A DNA stretch of 64,000 nucleotides from Sphingomonas natans (GCF_030546695.1 NZ_JAUOTP010000003.1:577880-641879); one strand, 5' to 3'. Shown: positions 1 to 9,731, numbered from the stretch's first letter. Notes: a model not told the origin generated them from the sequence alone. Program-made: numbers and translations.

Positions 1-1
1 G

Positions 2-664
2 CGCTCCGCCTCGGTCGCGATGGGCAATCTCGTCCGACTGATCGACCGGGACGCGCCGACGCTCGATGTCGCTTGGTTCAACCGGATCGAGATGACGGGC
101 CCAAGCCTGCCGGTGAGCGGACAGGACACGCTCGCCGGGGTGGCAGCCCAAGCTGACCTGACCACGGCCACCGCGCAGGTTCGGCTGGCGCGCAGCCAGC
201 GCGTCCCGACCGTGACCCTCGGTGCTGCCGCCCGCCGGCTGGAGGCGAGCAACGACACGACGGCGGTATTCAGCCTCTCGGTGCCGCTGCCCCTGTTCAA
301 TAACGGGCGGGCATCCTTGGATCTCGCGTCTGCCCAGCGCCAGCAAGCCGACGCGCAGCGCCGCATGGCTCTCCTCGATGTCGAGCAGGCGATGGCCTCG
401 GCGAACGCCGAGGCCGAGAACGCCGCTACGACCGCCCGCAACGCCGCCGGGCCGACGCTCGCCGTCGCGCAGGAAGCCGCGCGCATCGCGCGCATTGGAT
501 ACCGCGAGGGCAAATTCGGGCAGCTCGACCTGCTGGAGGCGGAGCGCACGCTCGCCGACACCCGCGCGGCCGCGATCGACGCGCTCGCCGCCTACCATGA
601 CGCAAAGGCCCGGCTGGAACGGCTCACCGCCCCGGTGCCGACCGACGCGAAGGACGCACGATGA
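2..664 (+). CDS. Outer-membrane efflux protein (TolC/CzcC family), 5' end outside window
   Basis: This is the C-terminal part of an outer-membrane channel of a tripartite metal efflux pump. The frame is open from base 2 with no stop, so the gene almost certainly begins upstream; the first ATG inside the window (base 20) is probably internal. The residues are Ala/Glu-rich and helical (AQRQQADAQRRMALLDVEQA, then a GKFGQLDLLEAERTLAD stretch), matching the second long coiled-coil repeat of OEP family proteins. The stop overlaps the ATG of the adaptor gene (ATGA), so the two are translationally coupled. Together with the next two genes it forms a CzcCBA/CusCBA-type operon. The metal cannot be told from the sequence. 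Confidence 0.88.
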   Translation, partial: RSASVAMGNLVRLIDRDAPTLDVAWFNRIEMTGPSLPVSGQDTLAGVAAQADLTTATAQVRLARSQRVPTVTLGAAARRLEASNDTTAVFSLSVPLPLFNNGRASLDLASAQRQQADAQRRMALLDVEQAMASANAEAENAATTARNAAGPTLAVAQEAARIARIGYREGKFGQLDLLEAERTLADTRAAAIDALAAYHDAKARLERLTAPVPTDAKDAR

Positions 665-1815
665 AGACGATGACCAGTCGGATGCTCCTATCCGCACTCT
701 TCCCGCTCGCGCTGACCGCGTGCGGAAAGTCCGAGAATAACGCCGACGACATGACCGGCATGGATATGCCCAAGGTAGCCGGGAAGGCGGCTGACAAGGA
801 CGCCGTCGTCCTTTCCGCCCAACAAATCACCGACGCCGGGATCGAGTTGGCCTTGCCGAACGTCGGCGGCATCGCCGGCGCTATCGAGCTGCCCGGTGTC
901 GTGCAGGGCGATCCCCAAGGCGTGCAGGTGGTATCCGCCACCATCGGCGGCCGGCTTGTCTCGTTAACCCGCAACCTCGGCCAGACTGTTCGGCAAGGTG
1001 ATCCGCTGGCGATCATCGAGAGTCGCGAGGCAGCCTCGCTCAAGGCTGAGGTCGAGGCCGCGCGGGCGCGTGCAGATCTGGGACAGTCGAACTTACGGCG
1101 TGAGCAGCGCCTGTTCGCTGAGCGCGTATCGCCGGAACAGGATCTGGTGGCAGCGCGGACTGCCGCGACCGAGGCCGGCATCGCGCTCCGCCTCGCCGAG
1201 CAGCAGCTTGGTGCCACCGGCGGAGGCGGCGGAGCGATGAACCGGATCGCCATGCGTTCGCCGATCTCGGGCCAGATCATCGCCCGCCCAGCGCTGCTTG
1301 GGCAGACGGTCGACACGAACGCCGAACTCTACCGCGTCGCAAATCTGAGACGAGTCACCGTTCAGGTCTCACTTTCACCCGCGGACGCGGGTCGGGTTCG
1401 GCCCGGAATGCGGGTCGAGGTGTCGGCGGCAGGGCGCAGGCAGGACGGCCGCGTTACGTTCGTCTCGCCCGTGCTCGACGACAACACGCGGCTGGTGCTG
1501 CTGATCGCCACGCTGAACAACACAGGCGGCCTCTGGCGTGTCGGCGAACCGGTCACGGCCGCCATCATGCTGCCGGCGACCGGCGACCGCAGCGTCACCG
1601 TTCCATCCACCGCCGTGCAGTCGGTCGAGAAGACGACCGTGGTCTTCGTGCGGACGCGGTCCGGCTTTCGCGCCGTTCCGGTCACGACCGGACGACGCAA
1701 CGGCGACCAGGTGACCATCACCTCGGGCCTCAACGGCGCCGAACGCGTCGCCACCACCAACTCGTTCACGCTCAAAGCCGAACTCGGCAAGGGCGGCGAA
1801 ATGGACATGGGGTGA
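661..1815 (+). CDS. Periplasmic adaptor subunit of heavy-metal RND efflux pump (CzcB/CusB-like lipoprotein)
   Basis: Membrane-fusion protein joining the inner-membrane RND pump to the outer-membrane channel. The N-terminus is a lipoprotein signal with lipobox LTAC, giving a lipidated Cys about 21 residues in. A barrel-sandwich hybrid domain with an alpha-hairpin follows (about 60-200; the hairpin is Ala/Arg/Glu-rich), then beta-barrel and membrane-proximal domains to residue 384. A short Met/Asp cluster (MTGMDMP) lies just after the lipidation site and the protein ends MDMG. Met-rich segments of this kind bind Cu(I)/Ag(I) in CusB-type adaptors, so copper or silver is possible but not shown. 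The start overlaps the upstream stop, and the pump gene follows after 4 bases. Confidence 0.92.
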   Translation: MKTMTSRMLLSALFPLALTACGKSENNADDMTGMDMPKVAGKAADKDAVVLSAQQITDAGIELALPNVGGIAGAIELPGVVQGDPQGVQVVSATIGGRLVSLTRNLGQTVRQGDPLAIIESREAASLKAEVEAARARADLGQSNLRREQRLFAERVSPEQDLVAARTAATEAGIALRLAEQQLGATGGGGGAMNRIAMRSPISGQIIARPALLGQTVDTNAELYRVANLRRVTVQVSLSPADAGRVRPGMRVEVSAAGRRQDGRVTFVSPVLDDNTRLVLLIATLNNTGGLWRVGEPVTAAIMLPATGDRSVTVPSTAVQSVEKTTVVFVRTRSGFRAVPVTTGRRNGDQVTITSGLNGAERVATTNSFTLKAELGKGGEMDMG

Positions 1816-1819
1816 AATC

Positions 1820-4800
1820 ATGATCGCTTGCCTCGTCACCTTCTCGGTGGAGCGCCGCTGGCTGGTCCTGCTGCTCACTGCCCTCGCTGCGCTCGCCGGC
1901 GTCTTCGCGCTTCCGCGCTTACCCATCGATGCCGTCCCCGACATCACCAATAATCAGGTGCAGATAAACGTCCTCGCGCCGTCGCTATCGCCCGACCAGA
2001 TCGAGCGGCAGGTCTCGTTCACGATCGAGACCTCGCTCGCCGGCATCCCCGGGCTAAAGTTCACGCGGTCGCTCAATCGCAACGGCTTCGCGCAGATCAC
2101 CGCCGTCTTCTCCGACAGGACCGACATCTATTTCGCCAGGGCGCAGGTCGCGGAGCGAATGCGGATGGCGGAAGAACGCCTGCCATCGGGCATCACGCCC
2201 GAAATGGGTCCCATCGCCACCGGGCTCGGCGACATCTTCATGTGGACGGTGGAGTTCCGCGAGCTGGACCAAGTCAAGCACCGGGACGGCGAGCCGGGCC
2301 TCCAGCGCGATGGCAGCTACATTACGTCCGAGGGCGAGCACCTCGTCAGCGAGGCTGACAAGGCGACCTATCTTCATACCGTCCAGGAATGGATCGTCTC
2401 TCCGCAGCTGCGTGGGACCGAAGGCGTCGCAGGCGTGGATTCGCTTGGCGGATACGACCGCGAATACTTGGTTGTGCCCGACATGCAGCGCCTGGCCTCG
2501 ATGCGGATCACCATCCAAAATCTCGCGACTGCGCTGGAGCGTAACAATACAAGCGTGGGAGCCGGCACGGTCGACCTGAACGGCGCCGGCCTGTTCGTGC
2601 GCTCCGACGCTCGCGTTCGCACGGCCGACGAGCTCGCTCGCACCGTCATCGCCACGCGCGATGTCCCGGTCCAGCTGAGCCAAGTCGCCACGGTGCGGGC
2701 CGGACAGGGAATCCGCACGGGCTCGGCGTCCGAGAATGGTCGCGAAGTCGTCGTCGGCACCGCCGTCATGCGGATCGGCGAGAACAGTCGTGTCGTGGCC
2801 ACAGCGGTCGCCGAACGTCTGAAGGTGGTCGGCAAGTCTTTGCCCGCGGATGTGGTAGCCAAGCCCGTCCTCGACCGGACGGTGCTCGTCAATTCGACGA
2901 TCGCGACCGTCGCGCGCAATCTCGCCGAGGGTGCCGTGCTCGTCATCATCGTGCTGTTCGCGTTGCTCGGCAACTTCCGCGCGGCACTGATTGCGGCGCT
3001 GGTAATTCCTATCACCATGCTGCTCACCGCGACGGGCATGCTGCGCGTGGGGATTTCGGCGAACCTAATGAGCCTCGGCGCGCTCGACTTCGGTCTGATC
3101 GTCGACGGCGCGGTCATCATCGTCGAAAATGCGCTGCGGCGGCTAGGCGAGCGTCACCACGAGACCGATGCGCCGTTGCCCGTGAAGGAACGGCTCGCCG
3201 TCGTGGCGGCTTCGGCTCGCGAGATGATCCGGCCCTCGCTCTACGGTCAGGCTATCATCATCATCGTTTACACACCGCTGCTCACCTTCTCGGGCGTCGA
3301 GGGCAAGATGTTCGAGCCGATGGCGCTTACCGTCATCATCGCACTTCTCTTCGCCTTCGTCCTGTCGGTGACATTCGTCCCCGCCGCCATCGGCGCTTTC
3401 CTCGTCGGTCGTGTCGAGGAGAAGGAAAGCGGGATCGTGGGCTGGCTGAGGGACCGATACGAACCCGGGCTGGAGGCGGCCATGCGCCGGCCGAGCATCA
3501 CGATCGGCGGCGCCGTCATCGGCGTGGTGCTCGCAGCACTTGCCTTCACCACGCTCGGGCAGGAATTCCTGCCTCAGCTCGACGAAGGCGACATCCTCGT
3601 CCAGGCGTGGCGTCCACCCGGCACGTCGGTCGACCAGAGCCAGCGCATGCAGTTCGCGGTCGAGAAAACGATCAGCCGCGAACCGGAGGTGCGCTACGCC
3701 TTCTCGCGCACCGGCACGTCCGAGATCGCGTCGGACCCCATGCCACCCAACGCCACAGACACGTTTGTGATGCTCAAGCCACGCAAGGAGTGGCCCGATC
3801 CTAACCTGCCGAAGGCCGAGCTGATCGAGCGGATCCAAAAGAAGATCTCGACGATCCCTGGCAACAGCTACGAGATCACCCAGCCCATTCAGATGCGCTT
3901 CAACGAGCTGATCGCCGGTGTGCGCGGCGACATTGCGATCAAGATCTTCGGTGACGACTTTGGCAGCATGAACGCGACAGCGGTCCGCATCGCGGAGGTG
4001 ATGCGCAAGGTGCGGGGCGCGGTCGACGTGCGTGTAGAGCAAACCGAGGGACTGCCGCTGCTGGACATCAGGCCCAATCGCGACGCCATGGCACGCGTCG
4101 GCGTGACCGCCGGCGACGTGCAGGACCTCGTGTCCGCAACCGTCGGCGGCAAGCAGGCCGGCGTGATCTTCGAGGGCGATCGCCGCTTCCCGGTGGTCAT
4201 CCGTCTGGGACAAGCTTCGCGGTCGGACTTGCAGACCCTCGGTCAGCTGCCGGTGCCGACCGCGAACGGATCGTTCGTGCCGCTTGCGAGTGTCGCCGAA
4301 ATCGCGATCGGTGACGGGCCGAACCAGATCAGTCGAGAGAACGGCAAGCGGCGCGTCGTCGTCCAGGCGAACGTGCGCGGAAGGGACGTGGCAGGCGTGG
4401 TTGCGGACGCCCAGGCCGCCATTGACGCCCGGGTGCAGCTGTCGCCGGGCACCTACCTGCAGTGGGGCGGTCAGTTCGAAAACCTTGCGACCGCGCGCCA
4501 ACGGCTCGTGATCGTCGTGCCCGTCTGCTTTGCCGTGATCATGCTCCTGCTTTATGGCGCTTTGGGCTCAGTCCGCGATGCGCTGATCGTCTTCACGGGC
4601 GTGCCATTGGCACTGGTCGGCGGCGTGCTCGCCCTTTGGCTACGCAGCATGCCGTTCTCAGTATCGGCAGCGGTGGGCTTCATCGCGCTCTCGGGTGTGG
4701 CGGTGCTGAACGGGCTGGTGATGGTGTCATCGATCCACGATCTGCTCGATCGCGGTATAGAGCGAACGGAAGCGGCGCGCGCCGGAGCGCTGGCCCGGCT

Positions 4801-5005
4801 TAGACCGGTCGCGATGACCGCTCTGGTCGCCAGCTTCGGCTTTGTGCCAATGGCGCTTGGCCAGGGCGCCGGCGCTGAGGTTCAGAAGCCACTTGCGACC
4901 GTCGTCATCGGGGGCCTGATATCGGCCACCTTGCTCACGCTTTTCGTATTACCCACGCTTTACGCGCGGTTCGGAAGCAAAGACGTCAGGCTGGAGAATG
5001 AATAA
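1820..5005 (+). CDS. Heavy-metal efflux RND transporter, CzcA/CusA family
   Basis: Proton-driven inner-membrane pump of 1061 residues, the usual length for the HME-RND family. It has an N-terminal membrane segment (about 12-30) and two large periplasmic loops. In TM4, near residue 422, is the segment DFGLIVDGAVIIVEN, which carries the acidic residues used for proton relay in this family. The second half repeats the architecture, with hydrophobic segments around residues 895-1050. The ATG lies 4 bases after the adaptor stop, and the three genes clearly form one operon. No dedicated regulator (MerR- or CopR-type) is visible downstream: the next gene is convergent, with its stop 21 bases away. 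Confidence 0.95.
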   Translation: MIACLVTFSVERRWLVLLLTALAALAGVFALPRLPIDAVPDITNNQVQINVLAPSLSPDQIERQVSFTIETSLAGIPGLKFTRSLNRNGFAQITAVFSDRTDIYFARAQVAERMRMAEERLPSGITPEMGPIATGLGDIFMWTVEFRELDQVKHRDGEPGLQRDGSYITSEGEHLVSEADKATYLHTVQEWIVSPQLRGTEGVAGVDSLGGYDREYLVVPDMQRLASMRITIQNLATALERNNTSVGAGTVDLNGAGLFVRSDARVRTADELARTVIATRDVPVQLSQVATVRAGQGIRTGSASENGREVVVGTAVMRIGENSRVVATAVAERLKVVGKSLPADVVAKPVLDRTVLVNSTIATVARNLAEGAVLVIIVLFALLGNFRAALIAALVIPITMLLTATGMLRVGISANLMSLGALDFGLIVDGAVIIVENALRRLGERHHETDAPLPVKERLAVVAASAREMIRPSLYGQAIIIIVYTPLLTFSGVEGKMFEPMALTVIIALLFAFVLSVTFVPAAIGAFLVGRVEEKESGIVGWLRDRYEPGLEAAMRRPSITIGGAVIGVVLAALAFTTLGQEFLPQLDEGDILVQAWRPPGTSVDQSQRMQFAVEKTISREPEVRYAFSRTGTSEIASDPMPPNATDTFVMLKPRKEWPDPNLPKAELIERIQKKISTIPGNSYEITQPIQMRFNELIAGVRGDIAIKIFGDDFGSMNATAVRIAEVMRKVRGAVDVRVEQTEGLPLLDIRPNRDAMARVGVTAGDVQDLVSATVGGKQAGVIFEGDRRFPVVIRLGQASRSDLQTLGQLPVPTANGSFVPLASVAEIAIGDGPNQISRENGKRRVVVQANVRGRDVAGVVADAQAAIDARVQLSPGTYLQWGGQFENLATARQRLVIVVPVCFAVIMLLLYGALGSVRDALIVFTGVPLALVGGVLALWLRSMPFSVSAAVGFIALSGVAVLNGLVMVSSIHDLLDRGIERTEAARAGALARLRPVAMTALVASFGFVPMALGQGAGAEVQKPLATVVIGGLISATLLTLFVLPTLYARFGSKDVRLENE

Positions 5006-5026
5006 CAAAACGGTTGTTAGCGTCAT

Positions 5027-6670
5027 TCATAAGATTCCCTGTGTATCAATTCCGAATACGGTCGATGACCCGTCATATTCGAGGGCCGCAGAGACGACCG
5101 CACCCCTCCCGGTCGGCTGAGCCTGAACTACACCGAAATTATACTTGTTCGTCACCTCCCGCAGAACCGATCGAATTCCCGGCGCGACGCTAAAGTCTTC
5201 ATCGATGAACACCCCGACGAGAGGCTGTGTCGAGTCAATCTGGCTGATACCTGACGATGTGAGGGACGTGATACCACGCGAGCGCCCGACCTTAAGATTG
5301 AAGATGCACCCGATGTGGATGTCACCCGAAACGAAGATCAGACCACGCTCTAACGACGGCTGAGTAATGGACTTACGTGCCGCCACGGCATGGTGGATTA
5401 GCGTCGCCTGTTCGCGACGCGCAACGCGGTGCGACCATTGGTCACGAGCTTCGTCTAGATTATTGCGCTGAAACGTCCCCCAATTGGGCTGCACATTGAA
5501 CTGACTCGATATGCGCGCACTGACGATCGTTTTCGCGATTTCAGCGGCATCATCCGTTCCTGTTGCTTTGGGATGGAAGGTCGCTTGCTCGTCTCCCTTA
5601 CGGAATGAGTCCACGTCGTCAGTACGTGTGCCTAACAGTTTCTGCGATTGGCCATCCGGGTCTTGCGAGGCAATCGGTGTGGGCGTCACTACAGCCAAAG
5701 CTTCCACATCGTCTGGAAGGTTTGCAAACACCTCGTTGATGAACGCCCACTGTCGCGTGCCGAGGATCGGCAGGTCTTTTCTGAACGCGTCACGCTCACC
5801 ACGGCTGTCGATCATCAGAACAACGAGCCGACCACAGCGGAACACGTACGGCATCGCCTTTCGCACCCCTGGGGAGATCGGTCCGCCCACATAGTTTGGA
5901 AGGCTGGGGTCAGTACTGTCTTGCGGACCTGGGTTGCGGCATCCCTGAAAGTGCCAAAAAACGTCTCTCGCATCTTCGAAATACGCGTTCATCTTGTCGT
6001 AAAGTGGCCGGCCCCGCGGATAGCGCTCAGCCAACGTCGGACTATCCTGAGCGAGCGATCCGAAACCGTCGCGTATGTCGTGATCGTCCCAGAGCATGTA
6101 GATCGGGACGTTGGCAAACGTCGATTTTAGCGGCTCGCGCGACCAGTTGGCCTGATACATTTCAGCCATAACCTTGCGTCGTGTCGAGCTGTCTGAGTCC
6201 AGATGTTCCTTGTAAACATTCGGCGGGTCTTCATCTAGGTAGACCTGGTCCCCCATCATTAGCACGAACGATGGTTGAGCTTGCTTCACGTATTCGCTGA
6301 ACTGCTCCCATGCGCCGTGTGTTTCCGCGCCGTTACAGGACACTGCGCAGAACAGCAGGTTGGTCATGGATGCTTGAGGTGGAAAAGTGCGGAACGAGCC
6401 GCGGGCGCCCGGCACAAAGCGTCCCCGCCGCACGATGCGATAATCGTATTTGTGATCAGCTTGCAGCCCGTCAACTCGAGCCAGCGCCGTGCCGAACTCA
6501 ATTGCGTCGCCCTCTGTCGCTTCGAAAGGAAAGAGGCCGACTTCGTCAACACGAAGCGAGTAGTTTGCGGGATTGTCGTCGACCTGGATCCATACCCTTG
6601 TACTCGCATCGTCAGTGTGGCCAACGATCGGTCCCAGCTTTAACTTTCGCACATGAGGTCGAGCCCGCAC
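5027..6670 (-). CDS. PhoD-like alkaline phosphatase/metallophosphoesterase
   Basis: A 547-residue calcineurin-fold hydrolase related to alkaline phosphatase D. A PhoD N-terminal beta domain (about 11-95, with GHTDDASTRVWIQ) leads into the metallophosphatase core. Metal-binding motifs are SCNGAETHGAW near 111, MGDQVYLDEDPP near 139, LWDDHDIRDG near 200 and a late SGDIHIGCIF. No Tat or Sec signal is visible, unlike secreted PhoD enzymes, so it is probably cytoplasmic. The GTG start at 6670 is preceded by a G-run and lies 3 bases after the stop of the upstream gene, so the two are co-transcribed; a second GTG at 6652 has no ribosome-binding site. Substrate unknown: phosphodiester or phospholipid are both possible for this family. 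Confidence 0.88.
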   Translation of the reverse strand: MRARPHVRKLKLGPIVGHTDDASTRVWIQVDDNPANYSLRVDEVGLFPFEATEGDAIEFGTALARVDGLQADHKYDYRIVRRGRFVPGARGSFRTFPPQASMTNLLFCAVSCNGAETHGAWEQFSEYVKQAQPSFVLMMGDQVYLDEDPPNVYKEHLDSDSSTRRKVMAEMYQANWSREPLKSTFANVPIYMLWDDHDIRDGFGSLAQDSPTLAERYPRGRPLYDKMNAYFEDARDVFWHFQGCRNPGPQDSTDPSLPNYVGGPISPGVRKAMPYVFRCGRLVVLMIDSRGERDAFRKDLPILGTRQWAFINEVFANLPDDVEALAVVTPTPIASQDPDGQSQKLLGTRTDDVDSFRKGDEQATFHPKATGTDDAAEIAKTIVSARISSQFNVQPNWGTFQRNNLDEARDQWSHRVARREQATLIHHAVAARKSITQPSLERGLIFVSGDIHIGCIFNLKVGRSRGITSLTSSGISQIDSTQPLVGVFIDEDFSVAPGIRSVLREVTNKYNFGVVQAQPTGRGAVVSAALEYDGSSTVFGIDTQGIL

Positions 6671-6673
6671 CGA

Positions 6674-8590
6674 TCACCCCCCCGGTCGCGTGGTCGACGC
6701 AACGGCATGTCCGATCGATTTTAGTATATCCGAGCCGCTTTCTGGCGAAATCGCGCCATCGAGCGCGTCAGGTGAAGCTGATACGTCCTTTCGTCCCTGA
6801 TCGGCTTGGCGTACCTTCTCGGCTTGAGTGTTGTAAGCTTGCACGTTGGTCGTGGACGCCAGCGCTGCGGCAATCGTCGACAGATTTGTGGCGCCTGCGG
6901 CCCGAAGCTGCTTTTGCTGTTCTCCCGACAATTTTAGCATCGAAGCCGCGTCATCGAAGGAGACGTTCCGGGGATCGTCAACTGGCAGCTTGCGCCAGAC
7001 GTCGATCAAGATGGATCTGATCTCTGGGCTGGCCGGATCGAGTGCCACCTCCTCAACCGCGCGGTCGTTTGCGAGAAGTCTGCCTACGGCGCTTTCCAGA
7101 GCGTTCCATCGCACTGCTGTAGAGACGCCGAGCGTCCGAGCGGATGCACTACCCATCAACGCCGACGTTTTGGCGCCGCCGATGTCGAATGATCCTTTGT
7201 TAACCGGGATTCGGATCAGCGGCGTGACGTTTGCGTCACTGCTATCCACGCTGAGGTTGCCTCCGTCGACCGCTCGTTTGAAACAGGTGTGCAGGAACCG
7301 ATTGTCACCAACTAAGGCGCCACGCTCGAGCGGGGACCGGGAGACCTCGATCTCATATTCATCCCGGAGGGTATCGAGCCAGACCTCCAGCATGTGCTTG
7401 TAATTGGCGCGCGCGCTTCCAGAGACGCCAGCGTTCTTCGTTGGTGAGACAAAGTGGCCAACAACCAGCTGCTCACCCAGTAGAAGGCCCCACAAGGATA
7501 AGACCGGCCGCTTCAGCGATCCCACACTAGGTCCGGTCAGATCCAGATTTCCGGCGATGTCAATATCTAAATCGTCGAGCGGCGTTCCCGGCGGAAACGT
7601 CCGGTTCAGATAGTTGACCATCCTCGAAAGCTGAATCAGTGATCCCGTAAATCGTTCTTCGAAGGCTAACGGCGAGGGAGAGCTGTCGAGCAAGCAGACT
7701 CTGCGCAAGCGCGCATGAACGCAGATATCGGCATCCTTCGGCATCACTACGAGTCCCACGAACTCCTGGATTCCCTCGAGCCCCGATGATCGGCGGGCGA
7801 GTAACTGTTGAAACCACACGTTCGGATCGTTCGGGTCGACCGAAAGCTGTTGAAGTGGCTGCGGCGCGACCGAAAAGCGGAGATAGGGAGTGCCCACGAA
7901 TTTCGCGGACAATAGCGACACGATGTTCTCGACTCGCGTCGTGTGACTGGTCAGTTCGCGACGTTCATCAGAGGCGTTTCGGGATAGGGTGTCGGTGCTT
8001 TGCGATACATTTCGCGCGCTCGCCACGTCGGTCGATGAACTGCGAACCGAACCGGACGCGCCGAATATACCCCCCACGATCGGGATCGGGATTGCGAGAC
8101 CAGCCGATGCGCTGGCACTCGAGGTATTAGAGTGGCTTCGCAGTGTTTCATGCATCTGCGACCCACTCTTGCCGATCGCGATGCCGTCCGACTCTCCTTC
8201 ATATACCGACGTGCCGAGGACGCCTGTCTGTATATAACTGCGCGAGAGGGGCGCTGCGGTGTGGAAGTAGGGTTGCGCCTCGCCGCCGTCCCCACCCTGT
8301 CGTTCGACACTGAGATCTAACAGGAGATGAAAACACGGTATGCCATCACCCAGGTAGGTGGCAGCTATCGTTGAGACACCACGCGGGAAGGCTGCGGGCG
8401 AAACCGATGCTACGACCTTAACGTATACCAACTTTTCGTCGGGAAACTGACGGGTAATAGCGGCATCATCGGGCTCAAAGGTAAACAACGACAGAGCCGT
8501 CTCGGCTGGTCCCGTCGACAAAAGGGGTTGGGTTGTCGATGCAAACTTCCAGGGAATTTCAACGGGCGGCAGTGTCTCAACGTCAGCCAT
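6674..8590 (-). CDS. Hypothetical protein, first gene of a two-gene unit with a PhoD-like phosphatase
   Basis: I do not recognise this 638-residue protein. It has no signal peptide. Residues 155-185 form a striking Ser/Ala/Gly-rich and hydrophobic stretch (SASASAGLAIPIPIVGGIFG) that could insert into a membrane as a hairpin, followed by a polar Ser/Thr/Asp-rich segment. The rest is mixed alpha/beta, with an Ala-rich C-terminus containing a helix-loop (SGEQQKQLRAAGATNLSTI) that resembles a small protein-interaction motif. The start is supported by an AAAGGA about 10 bases upstream. The stop is 3 bases before the phosphatase start, so the two products probably work together. Candidates are a pore- or membrane-acting effector, or a substrate-recognition partner of the phosphatase; neither is supported beyond context. 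Confidence 0.75.
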   Translation of the reverse strand: MADVETLPPVEIPWKFASTTQPLLSTGPAETALSLFTFEPDDAAITRQFPDEKLVYVKVVASVSPAAFPRGVSTIAATYLGDGIPCFHLLLDLSVERQGGDGGEAQPYFHTAAPLSRSYIQTGVLGTSVYEGESDGIAIGKSGSQMHETLRSHSNTSSASASAGLAIPIPIVGGIFGASGSVRSSSTDVASARNVSQSTDTLSRNASDERRELTSHTTRVENIVSLLSAKFVGTPYLRFSVAPQPLQQLSVDPNDPNVWFQQLLARRSSGLEGIQEFVGLVVMPKDADICVHARLRRVCLLDSSPSPLAFEERFTGSLIQLSRMVNYLNRTFPPGTPLDDLDIDIAGNLDLTGPSVGSLKRPVLSLWGLLLGEQLVVGHFVSPTKNAGVSGSARANYKHMLEVWLDTLRDEYEIEVSRSPLERGALVGDNRFLHTCFKRAVDGGNLSVDSSDANVTPLIRIPVNKGSFDIGGAKTSALMGSASARTLGVSTAVRWNALESAVGRLLANDRAVEEVALDPASPEIRSILIDVWRKLPVDDPRNVSFDDAASMLKLSGEQQKQLRAAGATNLSTIAAALASTTNVQAYNTQAEKVRQADQGRKDVSASPDALDGAISPESGSDILKSIGHAVASTTRPGG

Positions 8591-9332
8591 CGATCTGTCC
8601 TTTCACGGCTAAAGCGCAAGGTTAGAAAGTTAGGCTTGGTGCATGGTCACTGCACTTCGTTGCATCCGATTGCCTGAAGGCAAACATAAGAGACGCGAGG
8701 GGCTGATCTCAGCGGGCCTAACAATCATTTCTCAGATACTTTATCGACCCAATCGCCGACGCCTGCCGAGGCAAATCGTCGTATCCTGCAGGCAGATTGT
8801 TAGACGCCGTGCAGAGCTCAGAGCATACGCCCTTGCCGACTAATTGCAACTTGCCCGACCAACTGAAGACCTCATCGCTTTGCTGTCGCAGCCGCCAGGA
8901 GCTACCTTCATGCGCAATAGTTCGTTTCCATAACCGCCGAATCACTGCCGCTAGGCGACACCGGCTGGCAGGTGATCTGCAGAAGCACTTTTGTACCATC
9001 GCTGCGAGAGGCGTACCGAACTAACGCATTGATCGCCGCAGTCTCCGAAACCGGCGGCGACCCCCCGTCCCCGCGAGATCGAGCGCTTTTCGACTTCGCG
9101 ATCGACAGCAAGCTGCGCGGTTGCGCTGTCGGTAAGGTTCGCATCGGTGCCATCGTTACCGGCGGCCATATTCGGGATCGTGGTGCAGAAAAAGATTAAC
9201 CACCGGTGCAATGCGAGCTCGTGAGCCTCCCCGCAAGACCTTGATCGTTTGGCTCGAACGCCGGGTGGCGCATTGAACAAGCTGGGCAGCGCGGGATCAA
9301 CAGAAATGGCCGTTGCTGCAGCCTAACCCACC
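8591..9332. other. Intergenic stretch without a convincing gene
   Basis: About 740 bases hold only short ORFs. The most protein-like is on the minus strand at 8908-9153 (81 codons, with VRYASRSDGTKVLLQITC), but it has no clear ribosome-binding site and no recognised family, so I do not call it. The promoter of the 8590 gene must lie at the left of this stretch. Confidence 0.5.
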
Positions 9333-9731
9333 CTACCGGAAGCTTGCGATCGCCATCGAAATATCCGCAACCGTGTACGGTTCTGATATGAATACCGCGC
9401 CTGCAGGCATGTCTGTAATCAGTGGCGATACGCCGCCAGACGCGACAATGAAGCGAAGCTGGGGCCAGCGCTCTACGGCCCAAATGCAGAGCGCCAAACC
9501 GTCCATCGAGCCCGCCATCTGTATATCGGTAAAGACTACCGTTATCTCGGAATGGGCCTCCAAAATTGAGATCGCATCGTCGGCGTTGAACGCGGCACAA
9601 ACAGTTAAGCCCAGCTGCGCGATTAATTCCGTCGCCGCCAGCCGTATAAACAGCTCGTCTTCGACAATGAGCACTACCGTTTCGGCATTTGCTATGACAT
9701 TACCTTCGGACCTGAGCGGGCTCCGCGACAA
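9333..9731 (-). CDS. Orphan single-domain response regulator (REC domain), conserved Lys replaced
   Basis: A 132-residue stand-alone receiver domain. The acidic pair is in IVEDELF (about 23-29), and the phospho-acceptor Asp is in VVFTDIQMAG (about 65-74). The switch Ser/Thr position is plausible at FIVASGG. At the place of the invariant Lys (usually KP[FY]) the sequence reads ISEPYTVADI, so Lys is replaced by Glu. No output domain follows and no histidine kinase is nearby. The start is a TTG at 9731 with a weak AGGCGG upstream; no in-frame ATG precedes the domain. Such proteins act as phosphate relays or as kinase modulators. Loss of the Lys suggests altered signalling or decay. Confidence 0.75.
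   Translation of the reverse strand: MSRSPLRSEGNVIANAETVVLIVEDELFIRLAATELIAQLGLTVCAAFNADDAISILEAHSEITVVFTDIQMAGSMDGLALCIWAVERWPQLRFIVASGGVSPLITDMPAGAVFISEPYTVADISMAIASFR

Noticed and set aside
3143..4501. A 452-codon minus-strand ORF inside the RND pump gene
   Set aside because: It lies opposite a clearly recognisable CzcA-family protein and has the Arg/His/Asp-rich composition of an antisense frame.
8908..9153. A minus-strand 81-codon ORF with a protein-like middle
   Set aside because: No clear start signal or family, and an overlapping frame on the same strand is equally long; left as unsupported.
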